A DNA stretch of 64,000 nt. Source: Betaproteobacteria bacterium. GTDB taxonomy: Bacteria; Pseudomonadota; Gammaproteobacteria; Burkholderiales; Casimicrobiaceae. A program made the translations under genes and the position numbers. The notes under the pieces were generated by a model, which ran no database searches, was not told where the DNA came from, and worked only from the letters and a program-made list of their open reading frames with translations. Shown here in pieces: positions 26,980 through 35,648 of the stretch. How positions within the stretch are numbered: the stretch's first letter is position 1; each line of letters begins with the position of its first letter. Location of the stretch: contig JADKEV010000004.1 in the NCBI GenBank assembly GCA_016717855.1, positions 62,001 to 126,000 of the forward strand. Direction: 5' to 3'.

Positions 26980-28395
26980 TCAGGCTCCCAGCACCCAGGT
27001 GTCCTTGGTCCCGCCGCCCTGGCTGCTGTTGACGACCAGCGAACCCTCGCGCAGCGCGACCCGCGTCAGCCCGCCCGGGCACATGCTCACGGTCTTGCCG
27101 GACAACACGTACGGCCGCAGATCGATGTGGCGCGGCGCGATCCCCGCATCGACGAAGGTCGGGCAGGTGGAGAGCGCCAGCGTCGGCTGCGCGATGTACT
27201 TGGCCGGCTCGGCCAGGATGCGCTCGCGGAAGTCCGCCCGCTCGGCCGTCGTGCTGGCCGGCCCGACCAGCATCCCGTAGCCGCCGGCGCCGTGCACTTC
27301 CTTGATCACCAGTTCCGCCATGTGATCCAGCGCGTACTGCAGGTCGTCGGGCTTGCGCAGCTGGTAAGTCGGGACGTTGCTGAGTATCGGCTCCTCGGAC
27401 AGGTAGAAGCGGATCATGTCCGGCACGAACGGGTACATCGACTTGTCGTCGGCGATGCCGGTGCCCACCGCATTGGCCAGCGTCACGTTGCCGGCGCGGT
27501 AGGCGCCGAACAGGCCGGGCACGCCCAGCATCGAGTCATTGCGGAAGACCAGCGGATCGATGTAGTCGTCATCGAGCCGCCGGTAGATCACGTGCAGCCG
27601 CTGCGGCCCGTGGGTGGTGCGCATGTACACGTGCTCGTCCTGCACGAAGAGATCCTGGCCCTCGACCAGTTCCACGCCCATCTGCTGTGCCAGGAACGCG
27701 TGCTCGAAGTACGCGGAGTTGAACGGGCCGGGCGTCAGGATCGCGACCGTCGGCTGCTCGTCGGTCGTCGGCGACACGCCGCGCAGGTTTTCGAGCAGCA
27801 GGTCGGGATAGTGCTCGACCGGCGCGATCAGCTGGGTCGAGAACAGTTCGGGAAACAGCCGCATCATCATCTTGCGGTTTTCCAGCATGTACGACACGCC
27901 GGAAGGCACGCGCAGGTTGTCCTCCAGCACGTAGTACTCGCCCTCCCCCGCCCGCACCAGGTCGATGCCGGCGATGTGCGCATAGATGCCCGCGGGCACG
28001 TTCATCCCCATCATCTCGGGCCGGTACTGCGCGTTGCCGAGGATGCGCTCCTCCGCCATGACGCCGGCCTTGACGATGTTGCGGTCGTGGAACACGTCGG
28101 TGAGGAACATGTTGAGCGCCGTGACGCGCTGGCGCAGTCCGGCTTCGAGCATCTGCCATTCCACCGCGGGCACGATGCGGGGGATGATGTCGAACGGGAT
28201 CAGGCGCTCGGTGCCGGCATCCTCGCCATAGACGGCGAAGGTGATGCCCAGCCGGTGAAAGGCCCGCTCGGCCTCGCCGCGCTTCTGCTTGATGCGCTCG
28301 GGCGACGTGCGGTCAAGCCAGTCCGCAAAGAAAGCGTACTGGCTGCGAACCGTACCGTCCGGCATCCGCATTTCGTCGTAGGCAACCGTCGGCAT
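26980..28395 (-). CDS. Circularly permuted ATP-grasp protein (DUF404/DUF407 type)
   Basis: The product is 471 residues. Recognisable segments are YAHIAGIDLVRAG, YVLEDNLRVPSGVSYMLENR, RRLDDDYIDPLVF, ANAVGTGIADDKS and VIKEVHGAGGYGM, which are the permuted ATP-grasp motifs of this family. The fold predicts ATP-dependent COOH-NH2 ligation, so it may build a peptide or amide that the transglutaminase and Anbu then act on. The ATG at 28395 gives the family N-terminus MPTVAYDEM, with GGAAAA upstream; the frame is open to 28431. It is the first gene of the operon, so the operon promoter should lie in the 308-bp gap before it. Confidence 0.9.
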   Translation of the reverse strand: MPTVAYDEMRMPDGTVRSQYAFFADWLDRTSPERIKQKRGEAERAFHRLGITFAVYGEDAGTERLIPFDIIPRIVPAVEWQMLEAGLRQRVTALNMFLTDVFHDRNIVKAGVMAEERILGNAQYRPEMMGMNVPAGIYAHIAGIDLVRAGEGEYYVLEDNLRVPSGVSYMLENRKMMMRLFPELFSTQLIAPVEHYPDLLLENLRGVSPTTDEQPTVAILTPGPFNSAYFEHAFLAQQMGVELVEGQDLFVQDEHVYMRTTHGPQRLHVIYRRLDDDYIDPLVFRNDSMLGVPGLFGAYRAGNVTLANAVGTGIADDKSMYPFVPDMIRFYLSEEPILSNVPTYQLRKPDDLQYALDHMAELVIKEVHGAGGYGMLVGPASTTAERADFRERILAEPAKYIAQPTLALSTCPTFVDAGIAPRHIDLRPYVLSGKTVSMCPGGLTRVALREGSLVVNSSQGGGTKDTWVLGA

Positions 28396-28703
28396 GTTCT
28401 TTTTTCCAGGTTTGTGCACTCCGCAATGCAAGATGCTTGCCAGATGGCCGCACTGGCGGTTCCTGCCCGCATTCGACAGCGGTTCGACCCATCATGGTGC
28501 GGCCACACGTGCCGCCCGAGTCAGGCGCCCCACAATTGTGCTGACAGGCGTCCGGGAAACACAATGCAGCGGTGCGATGTGAATGGCAGCACCACTTCCG
28601 GAGCGGCCATCTTCGTCCGAATTTTACGCCGGGAGGCCTCTCCGGACCAAGCCTGCCGGGGTTTCTTTGAGAATCACCGCCGCCTTGCTATAATCCGCGC
28701 ATC
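28396..28703. other. 308-bp intergenic region between the ATP-grasp operon and tRNA-Val
   Basis: No gene is supported here. It should hold the minus-strand promoter of the Anbu operon, though I see no convincing -35/-10 pair for it, and it holds the plus-strand tRNA promoter at 28667-28694. Short frames in this stretch match no family. Confidence 0.6.
28667..28694 (+). promoter_or_regulatory. Promoter of tRNA-Val
   Basis: TTGAGA (28667-28672) and a perfect TATAAT (28689-28694) are 16 bp apart, and the tRNA 5' end follows 9 bp after the -10 box. This is the strongest sigma-70 match seen in the window. Confidence 0.8.
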
Positions 28704-28778
28704 GGGTGGTTAGCTCAGCGGTAGAGCATCGCACTCACACTGCGGGGGTCACTGGTTCGAACCCAGTACTACCCACCA
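28704..28778 (+). tRNA. tRNA-Val (anticodon CAC)
   Basis: A 75-nt cloverleaf folds directly: acceptor GGGTGGT pairs with ACTACCC (one G-T), the D-arm is AGCTCAGCGGTAGAGCA, the anticodon stem TCGCA/TGCGG holds the loop CTCACAC with anticodon CAC, and the T-arm is ACTGG-TTCGAAC-CCAGT. The CCA end is encoded. CAC reads the valine codon GUG, common in high-GC genomes. Confidence 0.95.
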
Positions 28779-28843
28779 AAACACAAAGACTTACGGATGG
28801 TTTTGAGCCATCGCCGCAGTAAAGTAAGCACCAGGTAAGCAGG

Positions 28844-28876
28844 CGCCCAAGCCGTTCTGGCTTGGGCGTTGTGTTT
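28844..28876 (+). terminator. Rho-independent terminator downstream of tRNA-Val
   Basis: A perfect 10-bp stem, CGCCCAAGCC and GGCTTGGGCG (28844-28853 with 28859-28868), has the five-base loop GTTCT and is followed by TTGTGTTTT. It lies 65 bp after the tRNA and before the ars cassette. Confidence 0.85.
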
Positions 28877-28937
28877 TGTCACGCGCCGCCTTGTGCCGCT
28901 TCGCGGAGCCGCTGAGCAGCCTGCCGTTTATCCCACA

Positions 28938-28962
28938 TTTCAATAATTCTTGTATAGTTGAA
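28938..28962 (+). promoter_or_regulatory. Putative ars promoter/operator
   Basis: TATAGT (28953-28958) is a good -10 box, placed only 6 bases before an ATG at 28965. The imperfect dyad TTCAA-N14-TTGAA (28939-28962) spans it, as expected for an ArsR-type operator. The sequence is AT-rich against its surroundings. No arsR gene is present in the window, so a regulator would have to be encoded elsewhere. Confidence 0.45.
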
Positions 28963-29027
28963 CAATGAACAAGTCCGTGGCAATCCTCCGAACGCCAATC
29001 GAATTGTCGAAAGCCGCGACCGGCAGC

Positions 29028-29516
29028 ATGAACGTCCTGTTTCTCTGCACGGGTAACTCCTGCCGATCCATCCTGGCCGAAGCCACCTTCAATCACCTCG
29101 CACCCGCCGGTTGGAAAGCGATGAGCGCCGGCAGCAAACCCGCCGGTTACGTTCACCCCCGGTCGCTGGCTCTGCTGGCAACAGAGGGTATCTCGACCGA
29201 TGGTCTGCACAGCAAGTCCTGGGGCAACCTGCCGCAGACACCCGACATAGTCGTGACGGTGTGTTCAAGCGCCGCAGGGGAGACCTGCCCGGCTTACCTG
29301 GGGGCCGTGCTACGTACCCACTGGGGTGTCGATGATCCGGCGCACGCTACCGGAACCGATGCGGAAGTCGATGCGGCGTTCGACACAGCCTACCGCCTCC
29401 TCCGCGCCCGCATCGAAGCTTTCTTCGCGTTGCCGCTTGCCGAGTTAAGTAACGATCCGCCGCGCCTGAAGGCTGAGTTGGACCGCGTTGGTTCGCTCTT
29501 GCGCTGGTCAACATGA
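29028..29516 (+). CDS. arsC: Arsenate reductase (low-Mr phosphatase / thioredoxin-coupled type)
   Basis: The product is 162 residues and reduces arsenate to arsenite. The active-site C-X5-R loop is C7-TGNSC-R13 in LFLCTGNSCRS, and two more cysteines follow in VCSSAAGETCPAY, as in thioredoxin-linked ArsC. The ATG at 29028 gives the family start MNVLFLC. An in-frame ATG at 28965 would add 21 residues (beginning MNKSVAILRTPIELSK) and lies right behind the -10 box, so a leaderless, N-terminally extended form is possible. It overlaps acr3 by 4 bp. No arsR precedes it, which is unusual. Confidence 0.9.
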   Translation: MNVLFLCTGNSCRSILAEATFNHLAPAGWKAMSAGSKPAGYVHPRSLALLATEGISTDGLHSKSWGNLPQTPDIVVTVCSSAAGETCPAYLGAVLRTHWGVDDPAHATGTDAEVDAAFDTAYRLLRARIEAFFALPLAELSNDPPRLKAELDRVGSLLRWST

Positions 29517-30556
29517 AGAAAACCGCCAGCGCGCCGCTTAGCGTGTTCGAACGCTACCTGACCGTCTGGGTGATCCTTTGCATCGTCGCCGGCATCGCCT
29601 TGGGCCAACTGCTGCCGAACGTCTTCCAGGCCATCGGGCGCATGGAGTTTGCGCAGGTGAATTTGCCGGTCGGGCTGTTGATCTGGGTGATGATCATTCC
29701 GATGCTGATGAAGGTCGATTTTTCCGCGTTGCATGAAGTGCGGAAGCATGTGCGCGGGATCGGCGTGACGCTGTTCATCAACTGGCTGGTGAAGCCGTTC
29801 TCCATGGCTTTTCTCGGCTGGCTGTTCATCCGCAACCTGTTCGCCGACATGCTGCCCGCCGATCAGCTGGACAGCTACATCGCCGGATTGATCCTGCTGG
29901 CCGCCGCGCCCTGCACGGCGATGGTCTTTGTCTGGAGCCGGCTCACCAATGGCGACCCTCTTTTCACGCTCTCGCAGGTGGCGTTGAACGACGCCATTAT
30001 GGTCGTTGCTTTCGCGCCGCTCGTGGCGTTCCTGCTGGGCATCTCTGCGATCACCGTGCCGTGGGTGACCCTGCTCACCTCGGTCGTGCTCTATATCGTC
30101 ATTCCCGTGATCCTCGCCCAGGCATGGCGCAAGCTGTTGCTGGCGAAGGGACAGGAAGCGTTTGATGCAGCGATGGCCAGGATCGGTCCCTGGTCCATCG
30201 CCGCGCTGCTGGCCACCCTGGTGTTGCTGTTTGCCTTCCAGGGCGAAGCCATCCTGAAGCAGCCGCTGGTGATTGCCCTGCTCGCGGTGCCGATACTGAT
30301 CCAGGTGTTCTTCAACTCGGCGCTGGCCTACTGGCTCAACCGGGCCGTGGGCGAGAAGCACAACATCGCCTGCCCCTCGGCGCTGATCGGCGCTTCCAAC
30401 TTCTTCGAACTTGCCGTTGCTGCCGCAATCAGCCTGTTCGGATTCAACTCCGGCGCGGCGCTGGCTACCGTGGTCGGCGTATTGATCGAGGTTCCCGTCA
30501 TGTTGTTGGTCGTCAGGGTCGTGAATGGCAGCAAGGGCTGGTACGAGCGGACCTGA
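29513..30556 (+). CDS. acr3: ACR3-family arsenite efflux transporter
   Basis: The product is 347 residues with about ten membrane helices. ACR3 marks are the conserved Cys in AAPCTAMVFVWSRL, the motif GDPLFTLSQVALND and the Glu in ASNFFELAVAAAI. It exports arsenite driven by the proton motive force and completes a two-step arsenic resistance pathway with ArsC. The start overlaps the arsC stop (ATGA). It converges on the last gene of the phosphonate operon, 27 bp away. Confidence 0.95.
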   Translation: MKKTASAPLSVFERYLTVWVILCIVAGIALGQLLPNVFQAIGRMEFAQVNLPVGLLIWVMIIPMLMKVDFSALHEVRKHVRGIGVTLFINWLVKPFSMAFLGWLFIRNLFADMLPADQLDSYIAGLILLAAAPCTAMVFVWSRLTNGDPLFTLSQVALNDAIMVVAFAPLVAFLLGISAITVPWVTLLTSVVLYIVIPVILAQAWRKLLLAKGQEAFDAAMARIGPWSIAALLATLVLLFAFQGEAILKQPLVIALLAVPILIQVFFNSALAYWLNRAVGEKHNIACPSALIGASNFFELAVAAAISLFGFNSGAALATVVGVLIEVPVMLLVVRVVNGSKGWYERT

Positions 30557-30583
30557 CGATGGCCGTGCCCCATTGGTTGACGG

Positions 30584-31351
30584 TTACGACGGGCTCTTGA
30601 ACTTGGTCGCCAGCGCCTCGGCGTTGGTGCGCAGCACGCCCGAATCGGCGCCCACCGCGACGAACAGCGCGCCCAGGTCGAGCATCCGCTTGCCGTCGGC
30701 TTCACCCACCAGGATGCCGGGCGCCTTGCCGTTGGCACGGATGCGCTTGATCGCGTCGGCTATCGCGCTCTGGACCTCCGGGTGCGGGATGTTGCCCCGG
30801 TGCCCCATGTCCGCCGCCAGATCGTTGGGCCCGATGAACACGCCGTCGACGCCCTCGACGGCGCAGATCGCGTCCAGGTTGTCGAGGCTTTTCCTGGTTT
30901 CGGCCTGCACCAGCACGCAGATCTCGCGATGCGCGATGTTCAGGTAGTCCTTGATCCGGCCGAAGCCCGCGGCGCGCGTCGAACCCGCGACCCCGCGCAG
31001 ACCCTCGGGCGGAAACCGCGTGTAGGCGACAGCATTGGCCGCCTCCTCCGCGCTCTGCACGTACGGCAGCAGCAGCGTCTGCGCGCCGACGTCCAGGCAG
31101 CGCTTGATCGTCACCATGTCATTCCACGGCGGGCGCACCACGGGCGTCGCCGTCCCGCCCGCCGTCGCCATCAACTGCAGATGCAGCGACCCCATATCGT
31201 TCGGCGAATGCTCCATGTCGAGCAACAGCCAGCCAAAACCGGTCCGGCTGAGCACTTCGACGGTGTGATGCGTGGGAAAACTGCACCAGAGCCCGATCTG
31301 CGGGCGTCCGGCGGCGATGGCGCGCTTGAAGTGATTGACAGGCAGTTCCAT
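30584..31351 (-). CDS. HpcH/HpaI-family aldolase
   Basis: The product is 255 residues, a class II metal-dependent aldolase of the 4-hydroxy-2-oxoheptanedioate / 2-keto-3-deoxyrhamnonate type. Motifs are GLWCSFPTHHTVEVLS, LLLDMEHSPND, LLPYVQSAEEA and GVDGVFIGPNDLAADMG, with the Glu and Asp metal ligands. Such enzymes make pyruvate plus an aldehyde. It is the last gene of the minus-strand phosphonate direction, 96 bp after ald, and may or may not be part of that operon. The ATG at 31351 gives the family start; the frame opens at 31399. Confidence 0.82.
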   Translation of the reverse strand: MELPVNHFKRAIAAGRPQIGLWCSFPTHHTVEVLSRTGFGWLLLDMEHSPNDMGSLHLQLMATAGGTATPVVRPPWNDMVTIKRCLDVGAQTLLLPYVQSAEEAANAVAYTRFPPEGLRGVAGSTRAAGFGRIKDYLNIAHREICVLVQAETRKSLDNLDAICAVEGVDGVFIGPNDLAADMGHRGNIPHPEVQSAIADAIKRIRANGKAPGILVGEADGKRMLDLGALFVAVGADSGVLRTNAEALATKFKSPS

Positions 31352-31447
31352 GGGGCTTCGTCCTGGGTCGGGGAATGATCGGGTGCGTATACCCGGCATT
31401 CTACGATGATCGCGCGGCAGCGCAACGAATCGCGCTTCAGGCGGCGT

Positions 31448-32566
31448 TCAGGCGCCGAGCGCGGTGCGCGGATCGGTGTACGCCAGTCCTAGCGCGTCGG
31501 CGACCGGCCGGTTGGTGACCTTGCCGGCGCACACGTTGAGGCCTTCCAGCAGATGCGGGTCCTCGAGCAGCGCCTGCCGCGCGCCCTTGGCCGCAAGCGC
31601 GAGCGTGAACGGCAGCGTCGCGTTGTTGAGCGCGTAGGTGGACGTGTGGGGCACCCCGCCCGGCATGTTGGCCACGCAGTAGTGGATGATGCCGTCGACC
31701 TCGAATACGGGATCGGCATGCGTGGTCGGGCGGGAGGTTTCAAAGCAGCCGCCCTGGTCGATGGCGACATCGACGATGACGGCGCCCCGCCGCATTTTCT
31801 GCAGCAGCGCCCGGGACACCAGCTTCGGCGCCGATGCGCCGGGAATGAGCACGGCCCCGATCACCAGGTCCGCGGCCGTCACGTGCTGCTCGATGGTCTC
31901 GGCGGTCGAGAAGACGGTCTTGATCCGCGAGCCGAACTGCGCGACCAGGTGACGCAGCACTTCGAGCGAGCGGTCGATCACCACCACTTCGGCGCCGCTG
32001 CCGACGGCGATCAGCGCCGCATTCGCGCCGACCACGCCGCCGCCCAGGATCACGATCTTCGCCGGTTCGACGCCCGGCACGCCGCCCAGCAGGACGCCGC
32101 GGCCGCCATGGGACTTTTCCAGCGCGGTGGCGCCCGCCTGCACCGCCATCCGGCCCGCGACTTCGGACATCGGCGCCAACAGCGGGAGCCCGCCGGTGGC
32201 CGAGGTGACGGTTTCGTACGCGATGCACAGCGCGCCGCTGGCGATCAGGTCGTGCGTCTGCTCCGGGTCCGGCGCCAGATGCAGGTACGTGAACAGCACG
32301 TGGTCCGGAGTCAGACGCTTTCTCTCCGCCGCCTGCGGCTCCTTGACCTTGACGATCATCGCGCACTCCGCGAATACCTGCTCGGCCGTGGCGCCAATCC
32401 GCGCGCCGGCCGCGGCATACACGGCGTCGCCCATGCCTATGCCCTGCCCGGCGCCGGTCTCGACCAGCACGTCGTGGCCATGCGCGGCCAGTTCGCGCAC
32501 CGACGCCGGCGTGAGCCCGACGCGGTACTCGTTGTTCTTGATTTCCCTGGGCACGCCTATGATCAT
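31448..32566 (-). CDS. ald: Alanine dehydrogenase
   Basis: The product is 372 residues and interconverts L-alanine and pyruvate plus ammonia with NAD. It starts MIIGVPREIKNNEYRVGLTP; substrate residues are in VKVKEPQ and YLHLAPDP; the NAD-binding motif is ILGGGVVGANAA and the late motif is GGVPHTSTYALNNATLP. The ATG overlaps the pbfA stop by 4 bp (ATGA), so it belongs to the phosphonate operon. There it most likely turns the alanine made by PhnW back into pyruvate, freeing the nitrogen as ammonia. That role is inference from the reactions and gene order. Confidence 0.93.
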   Translation of the reverse strand: MIIGVPREIKNNEYRVGLTPASVRELAAHGHDVLVETGAGQGIGMGDAVYAAAGARIGATAEQVFAECAMIVKVKEPQAAERKRLTPDHVLFTYLHLAPDPEQTHDLIASGALCIAYETVTSATGGLPLLAPMSEVAGRMAVQAGATALEKSHGGRGVLLGGVPGVEPAKIVILGGGVVGANAALIAVGSGAEVVVIDRSLEVLRHLVAQFGSRIKTVFSTAETIEQHVTAADLVIGAVLIPGASAPKLVSRALLQKMRRGAVIVDVAIDQGGCFETSRPTTHADPVFEVDGIIHYCVANMPGGVPHTSTYALNNATLPFTLALAAKGARQALLEDPHLLEGLNVCAGKVTNRPVADALGLAYTDPRTALGA

Positions 32567-33924
32567 GTCGATCCCCGTGTTTGCGCGGCGGCCGCGCCCG
32601 CCGCCGAGAGCGCGTCGTCGATGATCCGAATCGCGCGTTCTAGTTCTTCGCGGCTGATGACCAGCGGCGGACCGAGGGTCAGCACGTTGCCCTGCCCGAC
32701 CTTGAAGCTGAGCCCGCGCGCCAGGCATTCGTACATCACCCGTTCGGCCAGCTCCGCAGCGGGCGCCCCGGTGGCCGGATCGCGCAACTCGACGGCCAGC
32801 AGCAACCCGATGCCGCGAACGTCGGCGACAAACGGCTGGCGCGCCTGCACCGCGCGCAGCAAAGCCAGCGCGTGTTCGCCCAGCGCCCGCGCCTGTTCCA
32901 CCAATCCCTCGCCGGCGATGACGTCCAGCGTCGCCAGCGCGGCCGCGCAGCCGATCGAGCTCTTTTCATGCGTGTAATGGCCGAGCGCGGTATGCCCGGC
33001 CACGTCCAGGTCGGCGCGGGCGATCAGCGCCGCGATCGGGAAGACGGCCCCGCCCAGCCCCTTGCCCAGCACGACCATGTCGGGGACGATGCCGTAGTGC
33101 TCGAAGGCGAAGAATTTTCCCGAGCGCCCGAGGCCGATCGGGATCTCGTCCAGGATGAGCAGGGCGCCATGCCGGTCGCACGCGCGGCGCAGGGCCTGGT
33201 AATAGCCGGGCGGCGGAATCTGCACGTCGGTCGAGCGTATGGTCTCGACGACGACCGCGGCGACGTCCCGCTCGTGGTCCAGCACGTACTCGACGTAGTC
33301 GGCGCAGGCCAGCGTGCACCGGCCGCCGCAGCGATACGCGCAATTGCCCGGCGCGCAGGGCGGGACGTGCTCCGTTCCCGGCAGCAGCGGGCCGATGCCC
33401 TTGCGAAACGACGACTCGCCACCGATGGAGATGGCATCGAGCGACGCGCCGTGAAACGACTCCCACATCGAGATCGTCTTGTGGCGGCCGGTGACGATCC
33501 GCGCCAGCTTGAGCGCCATCCCGATGGCGGACGTGCCGCCCGGGGCGAACAAGACCTTGCCCAGCGGATCGGGCGCCAGCGCCACCAGCCGGCGCGCGAG
33601 CTCGACGGCGGCGGCGTTGGTGAACCGGCGCGGCGAAAACGGCAGCGTGTCCAGCGCCCCCTTCACCGCCGCGACGACCGTGGGGTGCCCGTAGCCGACC
33701 TGGTGGACGCTGTTGCCATGGAAGTCCATGAAGCGCCGGCCTTCGGTGTCGATCAGGTAGATGCCTTCGGCGCCGGCCAGCGCGTCGAAACACGGCGTGG
33801 ACAGCGACTGGTGCAGGAAATAGCGGGCGTCCTCGTCGAGCAGTGCCCGGGTCGCCGGCGCGACGTGCGCCGCGTCCCACTCGCGGCGCAGCGGCGACAG
33901 GTTGATGTCGCCTTCGGCCGCCAT
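32563..33924 (-). CDS. pbfA: PLP-dependent (R)-1-hydroxy-2-aminoethylphosphonate ammonia-lyase
   Basis: The product is 453 residues, a class III aminotransferase fold. The PLP lysine is in HYTHEKSSIGCAAAL and the PLP-phosphate and Asp motifs are in LILDEIPIGLGRSGKF. A Cys-rich insert (CAPGNCAYRCGGRCTLAC) is notable. The protein fits PbfA, which eliminates ammonia from (R)-1-hydroxy-2-aminoethylphosphonate to give phosphonoacetaldehyde, and its neighbours phnY, phnA and phnW support this over a general aminotransferase. ATG 33924 is chosen; a GTG at 33960 overlapping the transporter stop would add 12 residues. It is coupled to ald downstream. Confidence 0.85.
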   Translation of the reverse strand: MAAEGDINLSPLRREWDAAHVAPATRALLDEDARYFLHQSLSTPCFDALAGAEGIYLIDTEGRRFMDFHGNSVHQVGYGHPTVVAAVKGALDTLPFSPRRFTNAAAVELARRLVALAPDPLGKVLFAPGGTSAIGMALKLARIVTGRHKTISMWESFHGASLDAISIGGESSFRKGIGPLLPGTEHVPPCAPGNCAYRCGGRCTLACADYVEYVLDHERDVAAVVVETIRSTDVQIPPPGYYQALRRACDRHGALLILDEIPIGLGRSGKFFAFEHYGIVPDMVVLGKGLGGAVFPIAALIARADLDVAGHTALGHYTHEKSSIGCAAALATLDVIAGEGLVEQARALGEHALALLRAVQARQPFVADVRGIGLLLAVELRDPATGAPAAELAERVMYECLARGLSFKVGQGNVLTLGPPLVISREELERAIRIIDDALSAAGAAAAQTRGST

Positions 33925-33956
33925 GCCGGCGCTCGAAGGCCGCGGCGGCGGCGCGT

Positions 33957-35648
33957 TCACTTGAGCGGCGCTTGCCGCCACCACGCCGGTCGCCTCGACG
34001 GCCGGCACGCCCGTTCGCGCAGCCGCGACGGGGCCAGCACGCCGGCTTCGTCGAGGATCGGATAGGCGATCGAACAGAACAGCGAGTTGATCCGCTTCAT
34101 GTCGCTGATCAGGTCCAGGTGCAGCGACGAGGTCTCGATGCTTTGCGGCGTATTGTCGGACAGCCGCGCCAGGTGGTTGTCGGCGTAGCGCAGTTCCAGC
34201 GACCGGAACTGGTCCTTGCCGGCGATCAGCTGCTGCGCGCACTTGAGGTCGCCGTTGAGAAACACGCTCAGGCCGAGCTGCAGGTGGGCCACCAGCCGCG
34301 AATGCAGGTCCTCGATCTCCGCCATGCCCGCATCCGAAAAGTGCAGGTCGTGCAGGATCTTCTTGTCCGCGAGGTCGATCAGGATGCGCTCGATGATGTC
34401 GCCGGCGTGCTCCATGTTGATCGTGAACTGGATGATGTCGGCCCAGCGCTTGCCTTCCCGCTCGTCCAGCGCCTCGCGGCTGATCTGCGTCAGGTACAGC
34501 TTGATCGCCGTGTAGAGGTCGTCGACCATGTCGTCCATCTTGCGCAATTCCTCGGAGAGCTTGAGGTCGTTGTTGCGCAACACGGTAAGCATGCCGTTGA
34601 GCATGACCTGGACGATGTCGCCCAGCCGCAGCGCCTCACGCGCGGCGCAGCCCATGGCCAGCGCCGGCGTGTGCAGCGCGGTCGCGTCGAGGTACTTCGG
34701 CTTGCCCGGGGAGTCCTTCGCTTCGTCGCTGGGGAGTATGCGCTCGGTCAACCGCGCGACGACGCCGACCGCGCCCAGGAAGACGATCGCCAGGGCGAGG
34801 TTGAAGCCCAGGTGAAAGTAGATGACCTGCCGTTCCGGCTCCAGCCCGATGCCGGCGAACCACCCGCCGATCATCCCCAGGAAAGGCAGCACCAGCACGC
34901 AGCCGGCCAGCTTTACAATCAGGTTCCCCAGCGGCACGCGCCGCGCCTCGGCGTTGGCGCGCAGCGTCGTGAATACGACCAGCAGGCCGCTGCCCAGGTT
35001 GGCGCCCAGCACGACGGCAATGGCGACCGAGCCGGGAATGACGTTGGATGCGGCCAGGCCGGCGACCAGCAGCACGACGGCCAGGCTCGAATACGAAACG
35101 ATCGCCAGCAGCGCGCCCAGCAGCACGTCGAGGAAGACGTCGCCCGACACCGACGAGAACAGCACCTGCACGCCTTGCGCATGGGTCAGCGGCTTGGTCG
35201 CCGCGCCGATCATCTGCAACGCCAGGATCATCAACCCCAGCCCGATCAGGATGCGGCCGATCTGCCCGATCTTGGTCGCCTTGCGCCCGAGGTGCAGGAT
35301 GACGCCGACCATCAGGAACAGCGGCGAGAGCCAGCTCAGGTTCAGCGCGAAGACCTGCACCATCAGCGCGGTCCCGACGTCCGCGCCGAGCATCACGGCC
35401 AGCGCCGCCGGGGTGTTGATCAGGCCCTGGCCCACGAACGAGCTTGTCAGCAAGGCCGTCGCGCTGCTGCTCTGGATCAGCCCAGTCACGCCGATCCCGG
35501 CCGCCATCGCCGTCAGGCGGCTACCGGTGCTCATGCGCAGGATCCGGCGCAGGTTCGCCCCGTACACGCGCAGGAAGCCGGTGCGCACCATGTGCGTTCC
35601 CCAGACCAGCAGGGCAATAGCGGAGAGCAGGGCCAGCAGCGCTTGCAT
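33957..35648 (-). CDS. Na+/phosphate cotransporter family protein with PhoU-like C-terminus
   Basis: The product is 563 residues. Eight or more membrane helices include the two inverted NptA/SLC34-type QSSSAT-like repeats (GLIQSSSATALLTSSFVG; SYSSLAVVLLVAGLA). From about residue 330 a soluble helical domain resembles PhoU (MEHAGDIIERILIDLADK). E. coli YjbB of this family exports phosphate. It is placed inside the phosphonate operon, between phnY and pbfA, so the likely job is to balance phosphate set free by PhnA. Direction of transport is not known from sequence. The stop overlaps a possible GTG start of pbfA. Confidence 0.85.
   Translation of the reverse strand: MQALLALLSAIALLVWGTHMVRTGFLRVYGANLRRILRMSTGSRLTAMAAGIGVTGLIQSSSATALLTSSFVGQGLINTPAALAVMLGADVGTALMVQVFALNLSWLSPLFLMVGVILHLGRKATKIGQIGRILIGLGLMILALQMIGAATKPLTHAQGVQVLFSSVSGDVFLDVLLGALLAIVSYSSLAVVLLVAGLAASNVIPGSVAIAVVLGANLGSGLLVVFTTLRANAEARRVPLGNLIVKLAGCVLVLPFLGMIGGWFAGIGLEPERQVIYFHLGFNLALAIVFLGAVGVVARLTERILPSDEAKDSPGKPKYLDATALHTPALAMGCAAREALRLGDIVQVMLNGMLTVLRNNDLKLSEELRKMDDMVDDLYTAIKLYLTQISREALDEREGKRWADIIQFTINMEHAGDIIERILIDLADKKILHDLHFSDAGMAEIEDLHSRLVAHLQLGLSVFLNGDLKCAQQLIAGKDQFRSLELRYADNHLARLSDNTPQSIETSSLHLDLISDMKRINSLFCSIAYPILDEAGVLAPSRLRERACRPSRRPAWWRQAPLK

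Noticed and set aside
28879..28938. Minus-strand frame ending WDKRQAAQRLREAAQGGA near tRNA-Val, considered as the tail of an integrase
   Set aside because: No catalytic Arg/His/Tyr motifs are present, the frame is short and I could not find a direct repeat of the tRNA 3' end, so an integrated element is not supported.
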